DNA of 15,308 nt from JBFLYC01 sp040756735 (GTDB lineage Bacteria; Bacillota; DSM-16504; Desulfitibacterales; Desulfitibacteraceae). Positions 8,689-14,650 of the stretch are shown piece by piece. The stretch covers positions 1-15,308 of the forward strand of contig JBFLYC010000047.1 in NCBI GenBank assembly GCA_040756735.1. The letters run 5' to 3'. The notes below the pieces were generated by a model, which saw only the letters and a program-made list of their open reading frames with translations, was not told where the DNA came from and made no database searches. The position numbers and the translations under genes are program-made. Numbering within the stretch: position 1 is the first letter of the stretch; each line of letters starts with the position of its first letter.

Positions 8689-9948
8689 ATGAATGTTTTA
8701 GTCATTGGCAGCGGCGGCAGGGAGCATGCCCTGGTTTGGAAGCTTTCCCGGAGTCCTAAAGTTGAGAAGGTCTATTGCGTACCGGGAAACGGCGGGATAC
8801 AGGAAATTGCTGAATGTGTAGACATGGACATTATGGATTTCTCGGCTCTGACTGACTTTGCCAGGGCAAACAATATAGAACTGACCGTGGTGGGGCCAGA
8901 AGCGCCCTTGACTGAGGGTATAGTAAATGCATTTCGAGCAGCAAAACTGCCCGTTTTCGGTCCATCCAAGGAAGCTGCTGTTTTAGAAGGCAGCAAGGCA
9001 TTTGCCAAAGAATTCATGAAAAAGTATGGAATTCCTACTGCTGATTATGCCAGCTTTACTAAAGCCAAAGACGCCAGGGATTATTTATCTCAGAAGGGTG
9101 TGCCTTGTGTGGTCAAGGCCGACGGTCTGGCAGCCGGCAAAGGCGTGGTAGTGGCAATGAGTGAAGCAGAGGCCCTAAAGGCAGTTGACGATATGATGGA
9201 AGCAAAAGTATTTGGCAGCGCCGGCAATGTGGTTGTCATCGAAGAATACCTGGAGGGCCCTGAGGTAAGCGTCTTGGCCCTGACCGACGGAATAAATGTC
9301 ATACCCTTGCTGCCTGCCCAGGACCACAAAAGAGTATTTGATGGTGATAAAGGGCCTAATACCGGTGGGATGGGCGCTTATGCTCCCGCTCCAGTTTGCG
9401 ACAGCGCAATGTTGGAGGTCATCAGGCAGCAGGTCTTGGAACCTGCCGTAAGGGGAATGCGGGAGGAAGGCCGGCTTTTTAAAGGTGTATTATATGCAGG
9501 TCTCATGCTGACCAAGAATGGACCAAAGGTTTTGGAATTCAACGTGAGGTTCGGTGATCCTGAAACCCAACCCATCATGATGCTTTTAGAAAGCGACCTG
9601 GTGGATCTGTGTCAGGCAGTCATAGAAGGCAGTCTGGAAAAGGCCCGGGTTAAATGGCATGAAGGTTTTGCCGTATGCGTAGTGTTAGCCTCAGGCGGTT
9701 ATCCAGGCGCCTATGCAAAGGGTAAAGCTATAACATTAGGGGACATGCCCGAGCACACCATGGTCTTTCATGCAGGCACAGTACGTGGGACAGACGGCAC
9801 CCTGCTTACCAGCGGGGGAAGAGTTCTAGGGGTTACTGCTGCCGGGCAAGATGTGCAATCAGCAATCCAAAACGCATATCATTCCATGGATGCAGTTCAT
9901 TTTGAAGGAATGCATTACCGCAGGGATATCGGCTCAAGGGCTCTTTAA
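8689..9948 (+). CDS. purD: Phosphoribosylamine-glycine ligase (GAR synthetase)
   Basis: PurD ligates glycine to phosphoribosylamine with ATP, the second pathway step, using an unstable substrate delivered by PurF. This is an ATP-grasp enzyme of 419 residues: N-terminal GSGGREHALVWKL, the VVKADGLAAGKGVVVA ATP-binding segment, EEYLEGPEVSVLALTDG, DHKRVFDGDKGPNTGGMGAY and NVRFGDPETQP. A ribosome binding site GGTGGTGGAAG lies 17 nt after the purH stop. It is the last purine gene in the operon; downstream sequence changes at once to an AT-rich region with broken mobile genes. Confidence 0.97.
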   Translation: MNVLVIGSGGREHALVWKLSRSPKVEKVYCVPGNGGIQEIAECVDMDIMDFSALTDFARANNIELTVVGPEAPLTEGIVNAFRAAKLPVFGPSKEAAVLEGSKAFAKEFMKKYGIPTADYASFTKAKDARDYLSQKGVPCVVKADGLAAGKGVVVAMSEAEALKAVDDMMEAKVFGSAGNVVVIEEYLEGPEVSVLALTDGINVIPLLPAQDHKRVFDGDKGPNTGGMGAYAPAPVCDSAMLEVIRQQVLEPAVRGMREEGRLFKGVLYAGLMLTKNGPKVLEFNVRFGDPETQPIMMLLESDLVDLCQAVIEGSLEKARVKWHEGFAVCVVLASGGYPGAYAKGKAITLGDMPEHTMVFHAGTVRGTDGTLLTSGGRVLGVTAAGQDVQSAIQNAYHSMDAVHFEGMHYRRDIGSRAL

Positions 9949-10012
9949 CTATTAAAGAAAACAAAATGTTATGTCATAATAATGGGATAATTTTAAAGGA
10001 ATTTACTTAAAT

Positions 10013-10334
10013 ATGCAGAAAAAGTTAGCAATAATTGCTAGCTTTTATTTATTTTACTATTCAGCCGGTTTAAGAGTTAGTGAAGTTGTTCGTTTAAAAG
10101 TTGATGATCTCGATGGCAAGAGGAAACTTATTCATTTATATTTCTGTTCATGCATTGAGGCATTCTTTTGCAACTCATTTATTAGAGGGCGGTACAGACC
10201 TTAGATACATTCAAGAGTTATTAGGGCATAAAAGCACCAAAACTACAGAAATTTATACTCCTGTGAGTATACGAGATATAGGCCATATCGAAAGCCCCTT
10301 GGACAGGATTATGAAGAATGAGGGAAGGGCTTAG
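10013..10334 (+). pseudogene. Tyrosine recombinase (integrase) remnant, internally deleted
   Basis: Two overlapping frames encode pieces of one tyrosine recombinase. The first gives FYYSAGLRVSEVVRLKVDDL, containing the patch I arginine. At about 10140 the frame shifts, and the second gives HALRHSFATHLLEGGTDLRY followed by IQELLGHKSTKTTEIYTPV, with HxxR, the second His and the catalytic Tyr, ending near IESPLD. The N-terminal DNA-binding domain and roughly 65-75 residues between the two arginine boxes are missing, so no active enzyme is possible. Read upstream in frame, a stop is met within about 20 codons. The SPLD-type tail occurs in both IntI and other clostridial Xer-like recombinases. The segment that carries the IntI-specific insert is deleted, so the subfamily cannot be decided. 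Confidence 0.85.
10021..10055 (+). terminator. Possible terminator of the purine operon
   Basis: AAAGTTAGCAAT (10021-10032) and ATTGCTAGCTTT (10034-10045) are complementary except for one T-G wobble and are followed by TTTATTTATTTT. In practice a stem of about 10 bp with a small loop would form. It lies 73 nt after purD and is the only plausible intrinsic terminator between the operon and the accessory region. It overlaps the start of the broken recombinase frame, so part of the symmetry may be chance in AT-rich DNA. Confidence 0.4.
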
Positions 10335-10414
10335 ATATGTAATATTCTCGACACACCGTCGGAAACATTTACATTCAGTTTAGATATTCCCGATACTAAG
10401 TCGCTAAAAAGACG

Positions 10415-11332
10415 TTAGCTGAAATGCTGCTTTTTGGGGGATTGCTTACTAATAGGAGGCTATACTTATGCAGATTAACAGTGAGGATTTTATTTGTGGA
10501 CAAACAATAATCAGCATTAGAGATTTTCTAAAATATGTTCAATTACGAGATTGGTGGACCATTGATTTCCTGACGGCTAGGTTGAGAGTAAGTAAGTCAA
10601 TGGCCAAAAAAATAATAAATGTTTTGGTCGAACAAGGCTATATTGAGGAATCTAAACGTTACAACAGAGAAAAAGCTTGGGTGAATACTATTAAGGGTAA
10701 TTCATTAGCGATGGCTTCAGCAGCAAAACCGATTTATAGAAGAACAGCAGATGATATTCTACTAAAGTTCATGAAAAGAGTAAATGAAGTAAATACAAAT
10801 GATAAATTTGCTTTCAGAGTCGAAAAAGTGATTGTGTTCGGAAGCTACTTGTCAGATAAAGAAAGGCTAAATGATATTGATTTAGCAATAAAGCTAGAAT
10901 CGAAGGAAAAAGACAAAAAGAAACGAAGACAAAGGGAACAAGAAAGGATATCTATTGCATTAAAATCAGGTCGGGTTTTCGGTAATTTCTTACAAGAGGT
11001 TTTTTGGCCCATGACTGAGGTTAAGTTGTTTTTAAAGAATCGTTCTCGTAGTATCAGCTTGCACGATACTGATGATCCAATTTTACAAGAGACTAACTAT
11101 AAAGTTCTATATGAGTATAAATAAGTTAGCAGCACTTCAGCTAACAATGTTTTCCCGCAAGGGCGCGGATAAGCGGGGGCAACGGGGCAGGATTTGGGGC
11201 GGGGCTGAAGCTTGCCGCGCCACATCCCCTAGCCTAAGTCAGGCATGACCCGGCTCGCCCGAAGCTAACTTAAGAGTTAAGTAAGCTTCGGCCTTCACCT
11301 TAAGGCCGGGGGACGTCGGGAAAACGGGTACG
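10415..11332 (+). mobile_element. Candidate integron-like gene cassette carrying the nucleotidyltransferase gene
   Basis: The boundaries are inferred from G^TT breaks in GTTAGCT (10414-10420) and GTTAGAT (11332-11338). The unit has classic cassette geometry: one gene, 53 nt of leader, and a stop codon 14 nt before the attC-like element. The 5' end GTTAGCTGAAATGCTGC (10414-10430) is the reverse complement, at 16 of 17 positions, of GCAGCACTTCAGCTAAC (11129-11145). That is what a circular cassette needs, since its first bases complete the right box of its own attC. The boundaries are a structural inference; excision was not observed. Confidence 0.5.
10468..11124 (+). CDS. Winged-helix / nucleotidyltransferase-domain protein
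   Basis: The first ~75 of 218 residues look like a winged helix (RDWWTIDFLTARLRVSKSMA then VLVEQGYIEESKRYN), resembling MarR- or HTH-type DNA-binding folds. The second half has a pol-beta/MNT-type nucleotidyltransferase core: VFGSYLSD with Gly125-Ser126, then NDIDLAI with Asp136 and Asp138 as metal ligands. A third carboxylate is not certain; Glu184 in TEVKLFL is a candidate. A basic, Lys/Arg-rich stretch lies at about 145-160. AGGAGG at 10454-10459 fixes the ATG. The substrate is unknown; related domains modify antibiotics, tRNA or partner proteins. It is the only gene between two attC-like boundaries, so it may be a cassette gene. Confidence 0.8.
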   Translation: MQINSEDFICGQTIISIRDFLKYVQLRDWWTIDFLTARLRVSKSMAKKIINVLVEQGYIEESKRYNREKAWVNTIKGNSLAMASAAKPIYRRTADDILLKFMKRVNEVNTNDKFAFRVEKVIVFGSYLSDKERLNDIDLAIKLESKEKDKKKRRQREQERISIALKSGRVFGNFLQEVFWPMTEVKLFLKNRSRSISLHDTDDPILQETNYKVLYEYK

Positions 11333-11338
11333 TTAGAT
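11139..11338 (+). repeat. attC-like structured element, copy 1 (~200 nt)
   Basis: Left box AGCTAAC (11139-11145) and right box GTTAGAT (11332-11338) match the attC pattern RYYYAAC...GTTRRRY, with one departure (G at the second position of the left box). Just inside, GTTTTCCCG (11149-11157) pairs with CGGGAAAAC at 11317-11325, like the L arms of attC. Further in, GGCGCGG (11162-11168) pairs with CCGCGCC (11215-11221), and CCGAAGCTAACTTAA (11259-11273) pairs with TTAAGTAAGCTTCGG (11277-11291) with one mismatch. It is GC-rich against AT-rich neighbours and has no plausible gene. At about 200 nt it is long even for an attC, so an unrelated structured repeat remains possible. Confidence 0.6.
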
Positions 11339-11458
11339 GACATCGGATTTTCGGGGTATAATATAGGTTTCCTTTTTATACAGCTAAAACCAAATGTTGT
11401 CATATGACTAAGGTAAAAGTATAATTAATTTATACGGTTGTTCTAGGGGGAAAGTTGT
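11339..11458 (+). other. Leader of the DUF4160/DUF2442 unit
   Basis: This is about 120 nt without a gene. It is AT-rich and includes TATAATATAG at about 11357, which could act as a -10 element, but no confident -35 is seen. GGGGGA at 11446-11451 is the ribosome binding site of the short frame that follows. Confidence 0.3.
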
Positions 11459-11500
11459 ATGCCGGTAATTTCTGAATTCTTTGGTATATTGACCCCTTAA
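11459..11500 (+). pseudogene. DUF4160-family gene remnant (13 codons)
   Basis: A short frame reads MPVISEFFGILTP and stops, preceded by GGGGGA with good spacing. The first nine residues match the usual start of DUF4160 proteins (MP-IS-FFGI). Genes of that family commonly sit just upstream of a DUF2442 gene, as here. The rest of the gene has been lost, leaving only the start joined to the DUF2442 ribosome binding site. The identification rests on a short match plus context, so it is moderate. Confidence 0.6.
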
Positions 11501-11518
11501 GATAGGGAGGTGGATTAT

Positions 11519-11827
11519 GTGTTTCATGAAGTTGTGCAAGTAGCACCTACAACTGATTATACGGTATATATTTATTTTGCGGATGGTAAAATAAAACTTT
11601 TTGATGCAAAAGAACTTGTCAAAAAAGGAGTTTTTAAGCAACTGCAAGATATTAATGTTTTTATTAATACTTGTACCGTTATAAACAACACTTTAGCATG
11701 GGATATTACAGGGAAACGAGACCCTACAAGTTGTCTTGATTTAGATCCTGAAATGTTATATGACTCCTGTCCGGAGGTAGAAGAACCTAACATGAGAGAA
11801 CAAAGAGGGGGCGTATCGAAACTTTAG
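11519..11827 (+). CDS. DUF2442-family protein, likely partner of DUF4160
   Basis: The 102-residue product has the DUF2442 pattern: FHEVVQVAP, a strand YTVYIYFADGKIKLFDA, the helix KGVFKQLQD, and a C-terminal LDLDPEMLYDSCPEVEEP. I chose the GTG at 11519. GGGAGGTGG at 11505-11513 is correctly spaced for it, while the GTG at 11510 lies inside that site. DUF4160-DUF2442 pairs are thought to be toxin-antitoxin-like modules; if so, this is the surviving half, since the DUF4160 gene is reduced to 13 codons. Its stop codon lies within the loop of a strong terminator. Expression as a functional protein is possible. Confidence 0.75.
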   Translation: MFHEVVQVAPTTDYTVYIYFADGKIKLFDAKELVKKGVFKQLQDINVFINTCTVINNTLAWDITGKRDPTSCLDLDPEMLYDSCPEVEEPNMREQRGGVSKL

Positions 11828-11847
11828 TTTCGCGCCCCCTTTTTTTC
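11806..11847 (+). terminator. Strong intrinsic terminator after the DUF2442 gene
   Basis: AGGGGGCG (11806-11813) pairs with CGCCCCCT (11833-11840), and CGAAAC (11817-11822) pairs with GTTTCG (11827-11832) around a TTTA loop, with a small TAT bulge, followed by a run of T to 11847. The DUF2442 stop codon TAG at 11825-11827 lies at the hairpin tip. Confidence 0.9.
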
Positions 11848-11911
11848 ATGTATTGATATCCTTGTCGACATATTTTTAGGTTCAAGAAATTTTAGAAAAA
11901 TTTTAGCCTCT

Positions 11912-12875
11912 TCACACCATGACAACTGCCATTTTCCTCATGTTATGAGCTATGCTGTGTAATCCCCATTCAATTTTCACTTTCTTCAGTCCCTTTAATA
12001 CAAACCTGCGGATACTAAAGTTGCCTTTGATATCACCAAAGACACTTTCAACTTCAATAGGACGTAAGCTTCTCATTTTTAGGCCTTCTTCTGAACATAA
12101 CTTCTGTTTAGCCTTTTCTTTATATTCATTTAGTTTTCGGTTGATATTTATTTTTCTGTTAGCATAGGGTTTTTCAGATTTAATGCATTTATTTCGATAA
12201 GGACACCCGGAGCAATTGAGGCATTCGTATATCCGGATGGTACTTATATACCCATTATCACTTTTACGCTCGGTCTCATACATAAAAACAAGGGGTCTCC
12301 CATATCCACAGACGTATTCGTCATTGTCTTCAAGGTATGTAAAGTTCTGCACTTTTGTTATGTCCTCTTTCCACTTTTTGGTTGCTTCTTTTTGGAAAGT
12401 ATTATACTTTACAAAAGACCTTATCTGGTTTTCTTCTAAATACTCATAGTTTTTTTCGCTGCCATAACCTGCATCTGCTATAATGTTACCGGGAAGCTTG
12501 TCATCTAAGATGGTTTTTACAGTTTCCAGATGTTCTTTTAAACAGTTTGTGTCGCCAGCTCTTTGATATATGCTATAGCCTATAATTAACTGATCTTCTG
12601 TACCTATTTGAACATTGTAGCCAGGTTTGAGCTGTCCATTTTTCATATGGTCTTCTTTCATTCTCATAAAAGTGGCCTCATGATCCGTTTTGGAATAGCT
12701 ATTTCTTTGTGCTAGTATTTCTTCTTGGATTTCGTATTTCTTCATTCTGGGTAGGTAATCTTTCATCAATTCTCTTAACGGCTTCTTCTATGGCCTCTGA
12801 ATTAATGGGATCACCGTTACCTAGTTCTTCTAAATCTGCATCTTTGTATTCTTCATTTTCTTCTTGATTTATTAT
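11912..12875 (-). pseudogene. IS1182-family transposase remnant
   Basis: The 285-codon frame (12769-11912) is the C-terminal part of an IS1182-type DDE transposase. It has NSYSKTDHEATFMRMKEDHM, the second Asp in ADAGYGSEKNYEYLE, a cysteine-rich insert CLNCSGCPYRNKC, and the catalytic Glu in VESVFGDIKGNFSIRRF. Upstream, a different frame at about 12875-12750 encodes EEYKDADLEELGNGDPIN and EAIEEAVKRIDE, also typical of the family just before this point. A frameshift, probably with a small deletion, separates the two pieces at about 12750. The N-terminal third with the first catalytic Asp is absent. No terminal inverted repeats are recognisable, so the element is immobile. It lies opposite in direction to the neighbouring genes. 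Confidence 0.88.
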
Positions 12876-13038
12876 TTATCCCTTTTAACATGGGCATTAT
12901 CAGAAAAGTTAACTAAAATAGCCTTATAGAAGAAAAAGATACAGCAATTGAATCATTCTTAAGATCGTAATATGAACAAGGAAATGACAAAGTGCGGAAG
13001 GTCATAAAGAAATTGATAGAGTAGAAGGTGCGAACTTC
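12876..13038 (+). other. Gene-poor stretch with a possible gene tail
   Basis: No complete gene is present. One frame reads LIEEKDTAIESFLRS, a TAA at 12968-12970, then YEQGNDKVRKVIKKLIE and TAG at 13022-13024. This could be the C-terminus of a lost gene with a nonsense codon. Its stop is 14 nt before the left box of the next attC-like element, the same spacing as at the other sites, which is the main reason to mention it. Confidence 0.2.
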
Positions 13039-13244
13039 GCTTAACAATGTTTTCCCGTAAGGGCGCGAGTAAGCAGGTTCAGCGGGGGCTGAATTTTGGG
13101 GCGTAGCTGAAGCGTCCCGCGCCACATCCCCCAAACCAAGACCGGCAGGACCCGGCTCACTCGGGCCTAAGATTTGCAAGGAAAACTAAGGCCCGAGCTT
13201 TGCCTTAGGGCTGGGGGGTGTCGGCAATGCTTGAGACGTTAAAT
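13039..13244 (+). repeat. attC-like structured element, copy 2 (~206 nt)
   Basis: This is a diverged copy of the element at 11139-11338. Left box GCTTAAC (13039-13045) and right box GTTAAAT (13238-13244) fit RYYYAAC/GTTRRRY exactly. The left end TAACAATGTTTTCCCG, the GGGCGCG block and CGCGCCACATCCCC are shared with copy 1. The inner hairpin is made of different bases at the same place: CTCGGGCC (13160-13167) with GGCCCGAG (13190-13197), extended with two mismatches. The inner L' arm is degraded (CGGCAATGC where copy 1 has CGGGAAAAC). The flanks also carry GGTGCGAA (13028-13035) and TTCGCACC (13259-13266) as an inverted repeat. Confidence 0.6.
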
Positions 13245-13383
13245 GAAATTGGTCGCAATTCGCACCGTCCTGGCACAGATAGAGCAAAGTAGGGTTTGGA
13301 GTTTTGAAAATCCTATTATTGCGTAAATTAATTCATCAACATGCAGGGTGGATTTGAAAACAAGTAAGTAAGGATGAGCATTT

Positions 13384-13530
13384 ATGGATAAATATATAGA
13401 ACTAGACAGAGAGAATGTTCCATCTTTTTCCGAATATCCATTTAATTTACCTGCTGTTAGAAATTTAGATAGATTATCTTTTCATCCAAAAGTTACATTC
13501 ATTGTTGGAGAAAATGGTTCAAGTATTTGA
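13384..13530 (+). pseudogene. AAA-family ATPase, truncated within Walker A
   Basis: The frame gives 48 residues: MDKYIELDRENVPSFSEYPF, then an LPAVRNLDRL segment, and FIVGENGSSI followed by a stop. The start and the VGENGS sequence match a family of short predicted ABC-type/AAA ATPases in which GENGSGKST forms Walker A. Here the coding sequence ends after GENGS, so the essential lysine and everything after are missing. GGATGAG upstream is an acceptable ribosome binding site. Sequence after 13530 does not continue the family in another frame as far as I can see, so this is a deletion or insertion breakpoint rather than a simple frameshift. It follows the second attC-like element by about 140 nt. 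Confidence 0.75.
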
Positions 13531-13555
13531 AGAGTATGTTTGACGATAGGGGGCT

Positions 13556-13581
13556 CCTGCATAAGCGGCCGCCTTTGCAGG
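13556..13581. repeat. GC-rich 26-nt imperfect palindrome
   Basis: CCTGCA (13556-13561) and TGCAGG (13576-13581) flank an eight-base palindrome GCGGCCGC, with 3-nt mismatched segments between. It lies in the gap between the truncated ATPase and the end of the minus-strand toxin gene. No T run follows on either strand, so it is not a typical terminator. It may be the worn core of another structured element. Confidence 0.5.
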
Positions 13582-13617
13582 TTAAGACGCCTCGCAAACA
13601 CTCGGTCTAAAAGAATA

Positions 13618-13965
13618 TTACATCAAATCTAAATAAAGCTTAACAGCGTATCTGATTTTTTCTTTAATTTCTTCATTTTGAATAAAACCGCACTTATCAT
13701 TTAAACGTTCTTTAGAAATAGATCGTATCTGATGTGCCATGACTATGGAAGAATGGGGAAGGTGTGAATCCTTAGGTTCAAGTAATATCTCAATGGGATA
13801 TACTTTTCTCCCTTGTTTATGAGAAGTTAAACAAAGAATAGTAACAATTGGGAGGGCTTGATTTACCGCTTCCTCAGAAATTACTAAAACAGGTCTAATA
13901 CCGGCTTGCTCAGAACCTTTGATTGGATTAAGATCAGCCCAAAAAATGTTCCATTGATAATTCAT
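13618..13965 (-). CDS. MazF/PemK-type toxin endoribonuclease
   Basis: The 115-residue protein has the MazF/PemK fold signature: FWADLNPIKGSEQAGIRPVL at the N-terminus with the conserved Gly-Ser-Glu-Gln/Arg-Pro-Val motif, VTILCLTSHKQG, and the IVMAHQIRSISKERL strand-helix. These toxins cleave mRNA at short sites and are held in check by the neighbouring antitoxin. The ATG at 13965 follows the antitoxin TAG directly (TAGATG), and GGAG lies just upstream, so the pair should be co-translated from one message. All family landmarks are present, so it appears intact, unlike most surrounding genes. It is not assigned a specific name because many MazF homologues share this pattern. Confidence 0.9.
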   Translation of the reverse strand: MNYQWNIFWADLNPIKGSEQAGIRPVLVISEEAVNQALPIVTILCLTSHKQGRKVYPIEILLEPKDSHLPHSSIVMAHQIRSISKERLNDKCGFIQNEEIKEKIRYAVKLYLDLM

Positions 13966-14232
13966 CTATTTATTCTCCTTTGTTGCTTCAAAGTCCGAAT
14001 AAGAAAAGTCATGCATTACACTATCTAAGTCTTCCATAAACATGGGATCTTTTGAGGCTTCCTTCATTTGAATATATAAATTTTGTTTTTCAATAAGTTT
14101 GACATAGGATTCGATTGCATCTTTTACAGCGGAGTTTACGGAGGGAACAAGGCCTTCGTTAGAATACTTTTTTAATTTATTTAACAGATCTATAGGAAGA
14201 GAGAATGTATAATTCTTTATAACTTTAGACAT
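13966..14232 (-). CDS. Ribbon-helix-helix antitoxin of the MazF/PemK pair
   Basis: The 88-residue product begins MSKVIKNYTFSLPIDLLNKL, a beta strand plus helix typical of CopG/MazE-like ribbon-helix-helix DNA-binding domains. It continues with a long acidic C-terminal half (KEASKDPMFMEDLDSVMHDF) that would wrap the toxin. I chose the ATG at 14232 because GGTGAGGTG lies 7-15 nt upstream. The in-frame ATG at 14259 has no ribosome binding site and would add nine residues that do not fit the family. The gene precedes the toxin, the usual order. Autorepression by the antitoxin and its toxin complex is expected. Confidence 0.85.
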   Translation of the reverse strand: MSKVIKNYTFSLPIDLLNKLKKYSNEGLVPSVNSAVKDAIESYVKLIEKQNLYIQMKEASKDPMFMEDLDSVMHDFSYSDFEATKENK

Positions 14233-14263
14233 GGGTATCACCTCACCGTAATATTGCATATTT

Positions 14264-14305
14264 ATATTGTACTAAAGCAAATATCATTATACAATATGAA
14301 TTGTA
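14264..14305 (-). promoter_or_regulatory. Candidate promoter-operator of the toxin-antitoxin pair
   Basis: On the minus strand a TATAAT lies at 14291-14286, in the correct region upstream of the antitoxin. Three half sites overlap or surround it: ATTGTA at 14266-14271, TACAAT at 14290-14295 and ATTGTA at 14300-14305. The last two form an inverted repeat with a 4-nt spacer. Repeated short palindromes over the -10 box are the usual operator of ribbon-helix-helix antitoxins. A good -35 is not seen. Confidence 0.55.
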
Positions 14306-14312
14306 TTATTAA

Positions 14313-14561
14313 TATGGCAATGAGTATATTGAGTATATTTTCGGAGTAACCCTAGTCGGTAATGGTAAAGTCAGTGATGTGCAGCAGGTAACTATTAGTG
14401 CTAAAATGGCTGATGGTAGTGTTGTGCAAACATTTGACTCAGTAAGAAGCTATAGTGACGACAATGAAATTAAAGTAAAATATATTTCACCCTTACCGCT
14501 AAATGTTTCAGCGGTTGACACAATAAGTGTTAACGGAGCAGTTATAAAGTTTGATGCATAG
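14313..14561 (+). pseudogene. C-terminal fragment of an unrecognised protein
   Basis: An 82-residue open frame lacks a normal start (the first usable one is GTG at 14379, without a convincing ribosome binding site). Its segments GVTLVGNGKVSDV and VVQTFDSVRSYSDDNEIKVK alternate hydrophobic and polar residues, suggesting beta strands, perhaps of a surface or secreted domain. I do not recognise the family. Its stop TAG is 12 nt before a GCCTAAC box. The frame opens right next to the promoter of the oppositely directed antitoxin, so insertion of that module could have removed its 5' end. Confidence 0.4.
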
Positions 14562-14573
14562 CTGAGGTTCATT

Positions 14574-14650
14574 GCCTAACAGCAGTATCCGGCTCCGCTT
14601 CCTTCACCCAAAATTGGCCTCCCGTTGACCGCCATTTTTGTAGGGGGACA
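14574..14650 (+). repeat. attC-like half element A
   Basis: GCCTAAC (14574-14580) fits the RYYYAAC left box and is followed by AGCAGTATCCGGCTCCG and CTTCCTTCACCC. These features recur in the complete element at 14979-15118: GCCTAACA and CGGCTCCG on its left side, and the reverse complement GGGTGAAGGAA on its right side. No matching right box follows, so only the left arm seems to survive. The 3' limit given is approximate. Confidence 0.4.

Noticed and set aside
11952..12449. Plus-strand open frames opposite the transposase remnant
   Set aside because: They are antisense to a recognisable IS1182 transposase and look like shadows.
12913..13179. Minus-strand 88-codon frame across the second structured element
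   Set aside because: It runs through the GC-rich repeat, giving a low-complexity Pro/Ala/Gly-rich start and no family match; the element explains the openness.
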